From IMCC2047 sp041395865 (GTDB lineage Bacteria; Pseudomonadota; Gammaproteobacteria; Pseudomonadales; IMCC2047), in NCBI GenBank assembly GCA_041395865.1, contig JAWKZQ010000019.1, positions 1-40,956 of the forward strand: DNA of 40,956 bases, in the 5' to 3' direction. Under the pieces are notes generated by a model. That model saw nothing but the letters and a program-made list of their open reading frames with translations, ran no database searches and was not told where the DNA came from. The stretch's first letter is position 1; each line of letters begins with the position of its first letter. The translations under genes were made by a program, and so were the position numbers. Below are positions 1 through 8,800 of this stretch, piece after piece.

Positions 1-521
1 GCGGTGTTGGCACCGTAAGCCTTGATGACAGGGACTCGGTGCTGGCAGGTGTATTGCTTGATCTGTCGCAGACGGCATCCATGCGCGCCAGTGTGACAAC
101 GGGCGGACGCGTGTTGAGCGAGCTGGGTAAAGTCACTCGGTTGCATAAGAAACAGGTCGAAAAGGCCGGTTTTGTTGTGCTGAAGTCGCCGGATGTGCCG
201 TCGATTCTGGTCGAAACAGGCTTTATTTCCAATCCGGATGAAGCGAAAAACCTCAACAGCAAAACGCATCAGCGTCGACTGGCGCGCGCTATCTTTAATG
301 GCGTAAAACACTATTTCCGGGATTCGCCGCCACCCGGCACTTATCTGGCCTGGCAGAAGGAAAACAGCCAGCAGATTCGAGAGTATAAGATCGCGCACGG
401 AGACACCTTGTCGGAAATAGCCGCGCGTAACAATATCAGCTTGGCGCAGATTAAAAAGCTCAACCGCATGACCTCTGACAAGATTAAAGTCGGGCAGGTG
501 ATCAGGGTTCCTGCCTCCTAG
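1..521 (+). CDS. N-acetylmuramoyl-L-alanine amidase, C-terminal part (5' end outside window)
   Basis: The open frame runs in from the left edge (first full codon at base 3) and stops at 521, so only the C-terminal part is seen. It holds the end of an Amidase_3 zinc amidase domain, with the motif LVETGFISNPDEAKNL that carries the catalytic glutamate. A single LysM peptidoglycan-binding domain follows (YKIAHGDTLSEIAARN to KVGQVIRV, about bases 382-515). This architecture and the mutL gene behind it match the AmiB/AmiC family, periplasmic enzymes that cut the stem peptide from murein during daughter cell separation. Which of the two names applies cannot be decided without the N-terminal AMIN domain. 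Confidence 0.9.
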   Translation, partial: GVGTVSLDDRDSVLAGVLLDLSQTASMRASVTTGGRVLSELGKVTRLHKKQVEKAGFVVLKSPDVPSILVETGFISNPDEAKNLNSKTHQRRLARAIFNGVKHYFRDSPPPGTYLAWQKENSQQIREYKIAHGDTLSEIAARNNISLAQIKKLNRMTSDKIKVGQVIRVPAS

Positions 522-674
522 CGAATTGTCATAAGGGCGGACCTCTCAACGGGTTTTCCTGCCACCTCTTTCCTTACGCGTATCTTTTTTGGCCGCCTGC
601 CGGCTATGGTGGAGCGAGCCTTCATCCGTTACTATGCACTTTGTTTTGTCCTCTGAATTTACGTTACTAGTTTT

Positions 675-2510
675 ATGGCCCGCATACATCTTTTAAGTCC
701 ACGTTTAGCAAACCAGATTGCGGCCGGCGAAGTGGTTGAAAGGCCCTCTTCGGTGGTTAAGGAGCTGCTGGAGAACTCGCTGGATGCCGGCGCGACACAG
801 GTTGAAATCGATATCGAAAACGGCGGGGCGCGTGCGATTCGTGTGCGTGATAACGGCCGCGGTATTGATAAGGAAGACCTGGCGCTGGCTCTGAGCCGCC
901 ATGCTACCAGCAAGATCGGCAGTATCGACGACCTGGAAGCGGTGAGTAGCCTGGGGTTTCGGGGCGAAGCGCTGGCCAGTATTGCTTCCGTGGCGCGGGT
1001 TACCCTGACGGCCAACACCGATGCGCAGGGTGAAGGCTGGAAAGTGGAGTGTGAAGGCCAGGACATGGAAACCCGGCTGGCTCCCTCACCCCACCCGACG
1101 GGTTGCACCGTTGAGGTGCGCGACCTTTTCTTTAATACACCGGCGCGACGCAAATTCCTGCGTACCGAAAAAACAGAATTCAAGCACCTTGAAGAAGTGG
1201 TAAAGCGGTTGGCATTGAGCCGCTTCGATGTGGGATTTGTCTTGCGCCATAACCAGCGAGTGGTTCATAACCTGCGACCCGCACATCAGGTGCAGGATCA
1301 GGAGCGGCGCGCCATGATGGTGTGCGGCTCAGCATTTATGCAAAATGCGATTCACCTGGACATGGAACGAGCCGGATTGCGGCTTTCCGGCTGGGTCGGG
1401 TTGCCAGCATTTTCGCGTAGCCAGGCGGACCTGCAGTACTTTTTTGTCAATGGGCGCGTGGTGAAGGATAAGCTGGTGACCCATGCGGTCCGCCAGGCCT
1501 ATCGTGACGTGCTTTACCATGGACGCCATCCGGCCTATATCCTGTATTTGGAGGTTGATCCCGCGCTGGTGGACGTGAATGTGCATCCCACCAAGCATGA
1601 GGTGCGCTTTCGTGATGGGCGCACTGTGCATGACTTTTTATTTAGCACCCTGCACCGGGCGTTGGCGGAGGTACGGCCACAGGACCAGTTGGCGCAGCAA
1701 TCCAATGTGAGGGAGATCGAGGCGACTTCTTTGCCCTACATGGAACAGGCGACCATGCCGCTGCAGTCAAGGGCAAATTATGCAGCCTCTTCAACGCCTG
1801 CTGCGGGGCGTGTCGAAGAACAACTGGCGGGCTATCAACACATGAGGCAAAGTGTTGATGCTCTTGAAGCCTTGGTGGCGCCGCTTGAAAAGCCTTCTGT
1901 TTTGGCAACGGCTGAGGAGCCGGAGATTCCGCCGTTAGGCTTTGCGGTTGCGCAATTGCACGGCATTTATATCCTGGCTGAAAACGAGCAGGGGTTGGTG
2001 GTTGTCGATATGCATGCAGCGCATGAGCGTACGACCTATGAGCGGCTCAAGCTGGCGTTTGAGCAACAGGGGGTTGTGGCTCAACCCTTGCTGGTGCCGG
2101 TTTCTATTGCAGTGAGCGATAGGGAGGCGGGCTGCGCCGAGGAGTATGCGGATATGTTTATCCAGCTTGGATTTGTGGTTGAACGGGCTGGCCCGGAAAC
2201 CCTGCTGGTTCGGCAGGTGCCGGGCTTGCTTCGTCAGGCGGATACTGAACAGCTGGTGAGGGATGTGCTTTCGGATATGCTGGCTCAAGGCAGCAGCGAC
2301 CGGATTCGAGCACACATCAATGAGATTCTGAGTTCTATGGCGTGCCATGGTTCGGTGCGCGCTAACCGCAGGCTGACAATTCCTGAGATGAATGCACTAT
2401 TGCGGCAAATGGAGGCGACTGAGCGTAGTGGCCAATGCAACCATGGGCGCCCCACCTGGACGCAGATGACCATGGTTGAGCTTGACAAGCTGTTTCTGCG
2501 CGGCCGCTAA
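675..2510 (+). CDS. mutL: DNA mismatch repair protein MutL (endonuclease-type)
   Basis: MutL couples MutS mismatch recognition to strand removal. The 611 aa protein shows the GHKL ATPase motifs in order: ENSLDAG near residue 35, DNGRGI, GFRGEALASI and PTKHEVRFRD. The C-terminal domain has DMHAAHERTTYE, which fits the metal-binding endonuclease motif DxHA(X)2E(X)4E, together with ACHGSVRA and CNHGRPT. These are the signatures of MutL proteins that nick DNA themselves, as in Pseudomonas, and are lacking in E. coli MutL, which relies on MutH. No good ribosome binding site is visible before the ATG. The gene stops two bases before miaA begins, so the two are probably cotranscribed. Confidence 0.96.
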   Translation: MARIHLLSPRLANQIAAGEVVERPSSVVKELLENSLDAGATQVEIDIENGGARAIRVRDNGRGIDKEDLALALSRHATSKIGSIDDLEAVSSLGFRGEALASIASVARVTLTANTDAQGEGWKVECEGQDMETRLAPSPHPTGCTVEVRDLFFNTPARRKFLRTEKTEFKHLEEVVKRLALSRFDVGFVLRHNQRVVHNLRPAHQVQDQERRAMMVCGSAFMQNAIHLDMERAGLRLSGWVGLPAFSRSQADLQYFFVNGRVVKDKLVTHAVRQAYRDVLYHGRHPAYILYLEVDPALVDVNVHPTKHEVRFRDGRTVHDFLFSTLHRALAEVRPQDQLAQQSNVREIEATSLPYMEQATMPLQSRANYAASSTPAAGRVEEQLAGYQHMRQSVDALEALVAPLEKPSVLATAEEPEIPPLGFAVAQLHGIYILAENEQGLVVVDMHAAHERTTYERLKLAFEQQGVVAQPLLVPVSIAVSDREAGCAEEYADMFIQLGFVVERAGPETLLVRQVPGLLRQADTEQLVRDVLSDMLAQGSSDRIRAHINEILSSMACHGSVRANRRLTIPEMNALLRQMEATERSGQCNHGRPTWTQMTMVELDKLFLRGR

Positions 2511-2515
2511 CAGTG

Positions 2516-3460
2516 ATGGGAACGTTATCGCTGCCGCCCGCCATCTGTCTGATGGGGCCAACCGCCTCGGGTAAGACTGACCTGGCCATCGAGATCGCAG
2601 AACATCTGCCCTGCGACATTATCAGTGTCGATTCGGCGTTGGTGTATCGGGGTATGGATATTGGCAGTGCCAAACCAGATGCGGAGACCTTGCGTCGTGC
2701 ACCGCACCGGTTGATTGATATCCGTGATCCTTCAGAGGCCTATTCGGCGGCTGAATTTAGGGGCGATGCCATTGCTGAAATGCGCCAGATTGCCGCGCGC
2801 GGACGGATACCGCTGCTGGTGGGGGGGACCATGCTGTATTTCAAGGTGCTGCGCGAGGGAATCGCCAATATGCCTTCTGGGGATCAAGCGGTTCGTGATC
2901 GTATTCAGCAGGATGCTGATCGCCTGGGTTGGGCGGCCCTTCATGAGCGGCTGAGAGCGGTGGACCCGGTTGCGGCTGAAAAAATTCACCCGAATAACCC
3001 CCAGCGGCTGATGCGGGCATTGGAGGTTTATGAGATCACGGGGGTGCCATTGGGCGAGCACTGGCAACAGCAACAGGCGGTTTTCGATTTACCTTGCCAG
3101 TTGCTGCAGTTTGCCATTATCCCGGAGGACCGTGCCGCGCTGCATGCGCGAATCGAGCAGCGTTTTAGGCAGATGATCGAGCAGGGCTTTGTGGATGAGG
3201 TGAAGGCTTTATTTGAGCGGGGGGATTTGAATAAGGATATGCCGGCACTTCGTGCCGTAGGTTACCGTCAGGTCTGGGAGTACCTGGCCGGTGAGCTGAG
3301 TTACGAGGAGATGCTTTTTCGCGGTGTGGTGGCAACCCGTAACCTGGCAAAGCGCCAGTTAACCTGGTTGCGAGGCTGGCCGGAATTAAATATTTTGCCT
3401 TTTGGCGAACAAAAAAACCTAAACAAGGTCTTGAATATTGTTAATTTTGCCTCAATATAG
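2516..3460 (+). CDS. miaA: tRNA dimethylallyltransferase MiaA
   Basis: MiaA adds a dimethylallyl group to A37 of tRNAs that read codons starting with U. The 314 aa protein has the P-loop GPTASGKT near its N-terminus, then DIISVDSALVYRGMDIGSAKP, LVGGTMLYF, and the late RAVGYRQVWEYL and TRNLAKRQLTWLR motifs typical of the family. A GTG codon at 2513 lies directly in front of the chosen ATG and could also start translation. Neither has a strong Shine-Dalgarno sequence, and translation is probably coupled to mutL. The order mutL-miaA-hfq-hflX is conserved in gammaproteobacteria. Confidence 0.96.
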   Translation: MGTLSLPPAICLMGPTASGKTDLAIEIAEHLPCDIISVDSALVYRGMDIGSAKPDAETLRRAPHRLIDIRDPSEAYSAAEFRGDAIAEMRQIAARGRIPLLVGGTMLYFKVLREGIANMPSGDQAVRDRIQQDADRLGWAALHERLRAVDPVAAEKIHPNNPQRLMRALEVYEITGVPLGEHWQQQQAVFDLPCQLLQFAIIPEDRAALHARIEQRFRQMIEQGFVDEVKALFERGDLNKDMPALRAVGYRQVWEYLAGELSYEEMLFRGVVATRNLAKRQLTWLRGWPELNILPFGEQKNLNKVLNIVNFASI

Positions 3461-3487
3461 TGAGTTAATGCCGAAAGTACCGTACTT

Positions 3488-3517
3488 TTGACATGGTTTC
3501 ACCGAACCTAATATGAC
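3488..3517 (+). promoter_or_regulatory. Candidate sigma-70 promoter for hfq
   Basis: A perfect -35 box TTGACA lies at 3488-3493, followed by an AT-rich -10 candidate (TAATAT at 3509, or TATGAC at 3512 with an 18 nt spacer). It sits in the short miaA-hfq gap, about 50 nt before hfq. hfq promoters inside this operon are known in E. coli; the exact -10 here is my inference. Confidence 0.45.
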
Positions 3518-3563
3518 GGCTCGATTGATAAAATAAGTATAAATAAGACAGGAGCGAACTGAC

Positions 3564-3797
3564 ATGTCGAAAGGTCAATCACTGCAGGATCCGTTTTTAA
3601 ATGCTTTAAGGAAAGAGCGTGTGCCTGTATCCATTTTTCTAGTTAATGGCATTAAGCTACAGGGGCAAATTGAATCCTTCGATCAGTTTGTAGTGTTGCT
3701 GAAAAACTCGGTGAGTCAGATGGTTTATAAACATGCCATATCAACCGTTGTCCCCGCCCGCAATGTGCAGATGCCTGCCGCCGATATGGAGCGCTAG
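3564..3797 (+). CDS. hfq: RNA chaperone Hfq
   Basis: Hfq forms a hexameric ring that helps small RNAs pair with mRNAs. The 77 aa protein has the Sm1 region (QDPFLNALRKERVPVSIFLV then NGIKLQGQIESFDQFVVLL) and the Sm2 motif YKHAISTVVP, all as in E. coli Hfq. The C-terminal tail after the Sm fold is only about ten residues, far shorter than in enterobacteria and close to Pseudomonas Hfq. A ribosome binding site AGGAGCG precedes the ATG. It lies between miaA and hflX as expected. Confidence 0.97.
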   Translation: MSKGQSLQDPFLNALRKERVPVSIFLVNGIKLQGQIESFDQFVVLLKNSVSQMVYKHAISTVVPARNVQMPAADMER

Positions 3798-3826
3798 GGC
3801 GCCCTTCAAGAGGTTAGATTTCCTGA

Positions 3827-5083
3827 TTGTTTTTTGAAAGACCCGATAGTGGCGAGCGTGCCGTTCTGGTTCATCTGGAAATGTCCGATGAGTCAGAGCA
3901 GGAGGATCGCCAGGAATTTAAAGAGCTCGTCACATCCGCCGGTGCAGACCCTGTCGATCTGTTGGTCGCCCGGCGCAGCCAACCCAACCCCAGGTTTTTT
4001 GTCGGCTCCGGCAAGGTAGAAGAGATTCGCCAGGCCGTGCAGGCCCATGAGGCCGAGGTTGTGCTTTTCAATCATGCCCTGACGCCTACCCAGGAGCGTA
4101 ACCTGGAAAAAGAGCTTAAATGTCGGGTATTGGACCGTACCGGTCTGATCCTGGATATTTTCGCTCAGCGTGCGCGTACCTACGAAGGGAAGTTGCAGGT
4201 AGAGCTTGCGCAGCTGCAGCATATGTCTACTCGCCTGGTTCGGGGGTGGACCCACCTTGAGCGCCAAAAGGGCGGTATCGGCCTGAGGGGGCCGGGTGAA
4301 ACCCAGTTGGAGACTGACCGACGGTTGTTACGGATACGGTTGAAGTCGATCTCGCGCAGGCTGGAGCGTGTGCGCCGCCAGCGGGACCAGGGGCGACAGT
4401 CGCGCAAGCGTGCTGAAATTCCTGCCGTTTCATTGGCCGGTTACACCAACGCCGGTAAATCCACACTGTTTAATCGCCTGACCGACGCTTGCGTGTATGC
4501 TGAGGATCAGTTGTTTGCAACCCTGGATCCTACGCTACGGCGCCTGCAGGTGGAGGGGATTGGGCCGGTGGTGCTGGCCGACACGGTGGGTTTTATCCGG
4601 CATCTGCCGCACAAGCTGGTAGAGGCCTTTCGGGCGACCTTGCAGGAAACGGCTGAGGCCACTTTGCTGCTGCATGTGATTGATGCAGCGGATGAGAATC
4701 GCGACAGCAATATCGAAGAGGTTGATCGGGTGCTGGCCGAAATCAAGGCGGATGAAGTGCCGCGCCTGCTGGTATACAACAAAATAGACCTGCTTGATGG
4801 CAAGGCGCCGCGTATTGATCGCGATGATCAGGGTGTCCCCTGGCGTGTCTGGGTTTCGGCTGAAACAGGGGCTGGAATTGAGCTGTTGACGGAAGCTGTT
4901 TGTGAACGGCTGGCGGGGGATATGGTCAATGAAGAGCTGCATCTGGATGCCGGGGATGGCCGATTGCGGGCCAAATTTTACCAGCTTGGTGCAGTGGTTG
5001 AGGAGTCAGTTAGCGAGCAGGGCGATGTAGTGCTGAAAATTCGTATGCCGCGCCAGGATTATGAGCGTTTGCTGGCCCGTTAG
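3827..5083 (+). CDS. hflX: Ribosome-associated GTPase HflX
   Basis: HflX is a GTPase that binds the 50S subunit and rescues or splits stalled ribosomes under stress. The 418 aa protein has an N-terminal HflX domain with GGIGLRGPGETQLETDRR in the linker, then the G domain: GYTNAGKSTLFN (G1), DTVGFI (G3) and YNKIDL (G4). The start is a TTG codon. It is chosen because the family begins MFFxRPDxGERAVLVH and the frame gives exactly this from the TTG, with AAGAGG about 12 nt upstream. It is followed by hflK after a 160 nt gap. Confidence 0.95.
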   Translation: MFFERPDSGERAVLVHLEMSDESEQEDRQEFKELVTSAGADPVDLLVARRSQPNPRFFVGSGKVEEIRQAVQAHEAEVVLFNHALTPTQERNLEKELKCRVLDRTGLILDIFAQRARTYEGKLQVELAQLQHMSTRLVRGWTHLERQKGGIGLRGPGETQLETDRRLLRIRLKSISRRLERVRRQRDQGRQSRKRAEIPAVSLAGYTNAGKSTLFNRLTDACVYAEDQLFATLDPTLRRLQVEGIGPVVLADTVGFIRHLPHKLVEAFRATLQETAEATLLLHVIDAADENRDSNIEEVDRVLAEIKADEVPRLLVYNKIDLLDGKAPRIDRDDQGVPWRVWVSAETGAGIELLTEAVCERLAGDMVNEELHLDAGDGRLRAKFYQLGAVVEESVSEQGDVVLKIRMPRQDYERLLAR

Positions 5084-5243
5084 TGGCCAATGGGTGGCGG
5101 GCAGGATTTCACTTGCAGGTCGCAGTCGCCCTCTCTAAAATGCGGGGCTTGTGTGCTTGCAAGTCGTCGCATTTGGGCAAACCATCAAGCGGCTTGAGAC
5201 GTTTTAACTGATGAAATAACGATCTAGTCAAACGGAGAGATTT

Positions 5244-6413
5244 ATGGCCTGGAATGAACCGGGTAATAACAAAGGGCGTGATCCCTGGAACGACCGGGGA
5301 AATGGCAATGACCAGGGGCCGCCTGACCTGGACGAGGTGCTGCGTAAGCTGCAGAACAAACTGAACAAGGCTTTTGGCGGCAAAGGCAAAGGCTCTGGTG
5401 GTTCTGGTAAAGGTGGTGCGGCGCTCAGCGGTGGCCTGATATTGATTATTCTCATCGGTGCGCTGGTGCTGTGGGCTATTGCTGGTTTTTACACCATCGA
5501 TCAGCAGGAGCGAGGTGTTGTCCTGCGTCTGGGTAAATACCATGAAACCGTTCAGCCGGGCTTGCAGTGGAACCCCCGGTTTATTGATAGCGTAGAAAAG
5601 GTGAACGTGACTAAGGTGCGTTCGCACAGTTCTCGCGGCACCATGCTGACTGAGGATGAGAATATCGTCGATGTCAGCCTGTCGGTGCAGTATATCGTGT
5701 CTGACCCCAAGGATTTTGTCCTGAACGTGCGTGACCCTGAATTGAGCCTGGCCCATGCCACTGAAAGTGCGCTGCGTCACGTGGTGGGTAGCTCAGAGAT
5801 GCATAATGTGTTGACTGAGGGACGTGAAATTCTGGCTGTTGACGTGCAAAAACGACTGCAGAATTATGTGGACAACTACGGTGCAGGCCTGCTGATCAGC
5901 AAGGTCAATATTGAAAACTCTCAAGCCCCGCGTGAGGTGCAAGCAGCCTTTGACGATGTGATTAAGGCGCGTGAGGATGAAGTGCGTGCGATTAATGAAG
6001 CTGAAACTTATCGCAACGGTATTATTCCTGAGGCGCGAGGCTATGCGCAGCGTCTGCTGGAGGAAGCCAATGCCTATAAAGCCCAGGTGGTAGCCCAGGC
6101 AGAGGGTGACGCGGCACGCTTCAATAAACTGTATACGGAGTATAAAAAAGCGCCTGAGGTGACGCGCGAGCGCCTCTACATCGATGCTTTACAGAAGGTG
6201 TTGAGTTCAAGCTCCAAGGTGCTGGTGGATGTTGAGGGCGGCAATAATATGCTGTACCTGCCGTTGGATAAGTTAACCGGGAAAGCGCCTGGGGTCAGCG
6301 GAACCGCTGGCAGTGAGCGGATCAGCTCCAGTCAGTTGGATGACTTGACCAATCAGGTGATCAACCGTATCCGCGAGCGCCAAAACAGCAGTAATTTGAG
6401 GGAGGGTCGCTAA
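5244..6413 (+). CDS. hflK: HflK, membrane subunit of the FtsH modulator HflKC
   Basis: HflK and HflC form a large periplasmic cage around the FtsH protease in the inner membrane. The 389 aa protein begins with a Gly/Asn/Asp-rich cytoplasmic tail that includes a glycine and lysine repeat near residues 45-60. One transmembrane helix (about 64-85, LILIILIGALVLWAIAGFY) follows, then a band-7/SPFH domain starting at IDQQERGVVLRLGKY. GGAGAG lies just before the ATG. The stop codon is immediately followed by the hflC ATG, so the two subunits are translated together. Confidence 0.96.
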   Translation: MAWNEPGNNKGRDPWNDRGNGNDQGPPDLDEVLRKLQNKLNKAFGGKGKGSGGSGKGGAALSGGLILIILIGALVLWAIAGFYTIDQQERGVVLRLGKYHETVQPGLQWNPRFIDSVEKVNVTKVRSHSSRGTMLTEDENIVDVSLSVQYIVSDPKDFVLNVRDPELSLAHATESALRHVVGSSEMHNVLTEGREILAVDVQKRLQNYVDNYGAGLLISKVNIENSQAPREVQAAFDDVIKAREDEVRAINEAETYRNGIIPEARGYAQRLLEEANAYKAQVVAQAEGDAARFNKLYTEYKKAPEVTRERLYIDALQKVLSSSSKVLVDVEGGNNMLYLPLDKLTGKAPGVSGTAGSERISSSQLDDLTNQVINRIRERQNSSNLREGR

Positions 6414-7286
6414 ATGCCGGTAAGAACGACTTTTATACTGGGCCTGGTCCTGGTGCTGATTTTGATCGCTACTCAGTGTCTCTATATCGTCAGTGAGCGC
6501 GAGCGTGCCGTGTTGCTGCGCTTTGGTGAAGTGGTTGAGCCGGATGTGAAGCCGGGTCTTCACTTTAAACTGCCGGTTATCAATAAGGTGCGTATTTTTG
6601 ATGCCCGCCTGTTGACGCTGGATTCGCTGCCGCAACGTTACCTGACGCAGGAAAAGAAAGCCGTTATTGTGGACTCCTTCGTTAAATGGCGTGTGTCGGA
6701 TGTAGAGCGTTACTATACGGCGACCTCCGGTGATGAGCAGCAGGCTAATCGCCTGTTGGCCTCGCGGGTTGATACCGGACTGCGTAACCAGTTTGGTGAG
6801 CGTTCAATGCACGAAGTGGTGTCTGGTGAGCGTGATGAGCTGATGCTTGAGCTGACCTCGAGGCTGAACTCAATCGCCCAGAAGGAGCTGGGTATCGAGA
6901 TTCTCGATATCCGTGTTAAGGGCATTAACCTGCCGCCGGAGGTGAGCAGCTCGGTATTTAGCCGGATGTCCACCGAGCGTCAACGGGAAGCCCGTGATCA
7001 CCGCGCTAAGGGTAGGGAGCTGGCCGAAGGTATCTCGGCTGACGCAGACCGCCAGAAAACGGTGATTGAAGCTGAGGCCTATCGTGAGGCGCAGCAAATT
7101 CGTGGTGACGGGGATGCGCAAGCGGCGGCTATTTACGCGGCTGCCTATAATAAGGACCCTGAGTTCTACGCCTTCTACCGTAGCCTGAATGCTTATACGG
7201 AAACCTTTGGGCGGATCAACGATTTGCTGGTGCTGGATCCGCAAAGCGATTTCTTCAAGTATTTGAAGGACGCCAAAGGGAAGTGA
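6414..7286 (+). CDS. hflC: HflC, membrane subunit of the FtsH modulator HflKC
   Basis: HflC is the partner of HflK in the SPFH complex that restrains FtsH proteolysis. The 290 aa protein has an N-terminal transmembrane helix (about 7-25) followed by SERERAVLLRFGEVV, the start of the band-7 domain, and a helical C-terminal region with TERQREARDHRAKGRELAEG and EAEAYREAQQIRGDGDAQA typical of the family. It starts with no gap after hflK, the AGGGAGG in the end of hflK serving as its ribosome binding site. A clear intrinsic terminator lies 27 nt behind the stop. Confidence 0.96.
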   Translation: MPVRTTFILGLVLVLILIATQCLYIVSERERAVLLRFGEVVEPDVKPGLHFKLPVINKVRIFDARLLTLDSLPQRYLTQEKKAVIVDSFVKWRVSDVERYYTATSGDEQQANRLLASRVDTGLRNQFGERSMHEVVSGERDELMLELTSRLNSIAQKELGIEILDIRVKGINLPPEVSSSVFSRMSTERQREARDHRAKGRELAEGISADADRQKTVIEAEAYREAQQIRGDGDAQAAAIYAAAYNKDPEFYAFYRSLNAYTETFGRINDLLVLDPQSDFFKYLKDAKGK

Positions 7287-7312
7287 CAGCGGATTCAAGC
7301 TTGGAACAATCA

Positions 7313-7336
7313 GCCGGGTGGATGCCCGGCTTTTTT
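7313..7336 (+). terminator. Intrinsic terminator after hflC
   Basis: GCCGGG and CCCGGC form a strong stem with a short loop and are followed by six T residues (7331-7336). It ends the hfq-hflX-hflKC transcription unit, though some read-through into yjeT and hisZ may occur because they follow closely. Confidence 0.85.
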
Positions 7337-7368
7337 GTGTGAGCGGGTGTAAGAGGCTGGGGTAATCG

Positions 7369-7560
7369 ATGTCGTTTTGGCATGAGTTGGCTGTTGCAGC
7401 CTGTTTAATGTTGGTGCTTGAGGGGATTCTCCCTTTTGTCGCTCCCCAGCGTTGGCGGAAAATGATAGAATACGCCGCCCACACGGATGACCGCAGTATG
7501 CGACTGATAGGGCTGGCCTGTATGCTGATCGGCGTCGTACTGCTTTATTTGGTTAACTAG
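7369..7560 (+). CDS. yjeT: DUF2065 small inner membrane protein (YjeT-like)
   Basis: A 63 aa protein with two predicted membrane helices (LAVAACLMLVLEGILPFVAP and LIGLACMLIGVVLLYLV) and a short charged loop between them (QRWRKMIEYAAHTDDRSMR). Size, sequence pattern and position between hflC and purA match DUF2065, which includes E. coli YjeT. Its function is not known. The gene lies just after the hflC terminator and 40 nt before hisZ. Confidence 0.88.
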   Translation: MSFWHELAVAACLMLVLEGILPFVAPQRWRKMIEYAAHTDDRSMRLIGLACMLIGVVLLYLVN

Positions 7561-7600
7561 TTAAAGAATTTTGCCGCGGGTTAAAGACCCGAGAGAATAA

Positions 7601-8782
7601 ATGATAAATTCAAATCGCTGGCTGTTGCCCGATGGTATCGAAGAGGTGCTGCCGCCCATGGCGGGGCGCGTTGAATCGTTACGCCGTAATTTGCTCGACC
7701 TCTATAGGAGTTGGGGATACGACCTGGTTATTCCGCCTTTCGTGGAGTTCCTGGAATCCCTGCTGACCGGTGTCGGTCGAGATCTAGACCTGAAAACCTT
7801 CAAGGTGACAGACCAGTTGACCGGTCGGTTGATGGGCGTGAGAGCTGACATGACACCGCAAGTGGCTCGTATCGATGCCCATAGCTTGAAGCATCAGGGC
7901 CCCACGCGCTTATGCTATAGCGGCAGTGTGCTGCATACCCGTGCGGCAAATATGCTGGCGTCCCGCAGCCCAATCCAAATGGGCGCTGAACTGTATGGCT
8001 GTAACAGCCTGGCTGCCGATGTTGAAATTATCAGCCTGATGCTGGAAACCATTAAATCTGCCGGGCTCGATAAGGTCTGCCTGGATATTGGCAATGTGGC
8101 TATTTACCGGCACCTGGTTGCTGCCGCAGGACTTGAGGGAGCCCAGGAGTCTGCCCTGTTTACCCTGCTGCAACGCAAGGATAAGCCTGAGCTGAGCCGT
8201 TTCCTGGATAATGAAGTGGCGGATACGGTGGCGGCAGAGAACCTTAACCGTCTGGCCGATCTGCACGGCGATAAAAGTGTGTTGGCGCAGGCGGCTAACG
8301 TATTGGCGAATGCGCCTGCTGAGGTGCAACAGGAAATTCAATTGCTGGGCGAGCTGGCGACTGCTCTGGAACAAAGCTGCCCTGATGTGACGCTGTATTT
8401 CGACTTGAGTGAATTGCGCGGCTATCAGTACCACACGGGGGTTGTGTTCGCCGCCTATGCGCCGGGTCACGGGCAAGCGATAGCAAAGGGCGGGCGTTAC
8501 GACAACATCGGTCAGGTCTTTGGCCGGGCGCGACCCGCGACAGGCTTCAGTACGGATCTCAAGGCGTTGATCGAAGTGGCTGCTGCGGAGGTAGAGCCGC
8601 CTAAAGTCATTCTCGCCCCTGAAGGTTATGACCGGGCGTTGCTGGAACTGATACGCAGTTTGCGCGAGTCGGGTAATGTGGTTGTGCGGGCGCTGGCTGC
8701 CGATGTCAGCCAGGAAGGGCAGCACGAAGCTGTACAACAGATCGTGAATAAAGACGGCCTGTGGGTCGTACAAGATATTTAA
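7601..8782 (+). CDS. hisZ: ATP phosphoribosyltransferase regulatory subunit HisZ
   Basis: HisZ is a histidyl-tRNA synthetase-like protein without aminoacylation activity that pairs with the short HisG for the first step of histidine synthesis. The 393 aa protein begins WLLPDGIEEVLPPMAGRVESLRR and shows class II synthetase motifs (MGVRADMTPQVARIDAH, CYSGSVLHT, and GGRYDNIGQVFGRARPATGFS). The position just before purA is conserved in Pseudomonas and relatives. Its presence predicts a short-form HisG elsewhere in the genome. A perfect small stem CGGGT/ACCCG lies directly in front of the ribosome binding region. Confidence 0.95.
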   Translation: MINSNRWLLPDGIEEVLPPMAGRVESLRRNLLDLYRSWGYDLVIPPFVEFLESLLTGVGRDLDLKTFKVTDQLTGRLMGVRADMTPQVARIDAHSLKHQGPTRLCYSGSVLHTRAANMLASRSPIQMGAELYGCNSLAADVEIISLMLETIKSAGLDKVCLDIGNVAIYRHLVAAAGLEGAQESALFTLLQRKDKPELSRFLDNEVADTVAAENLNRLADLHGDKSVLAQAANVLANAPAEVQQEIQLLGELATALEQSCPDVTLYFDLSELRGYQYHTGVVFAAYAPGHGQAIAKGGRYDNIGQVFGRARPATGFSTDLKALIEVAAAEVEPPKVILAPEGYDRALLELIRSLRESGNVVVRALAADVSQEGQHEAVQQIVNKDGLWVVQDI

Positions 8783-8800
8783 CATTAAAGAGCGTTTGCA

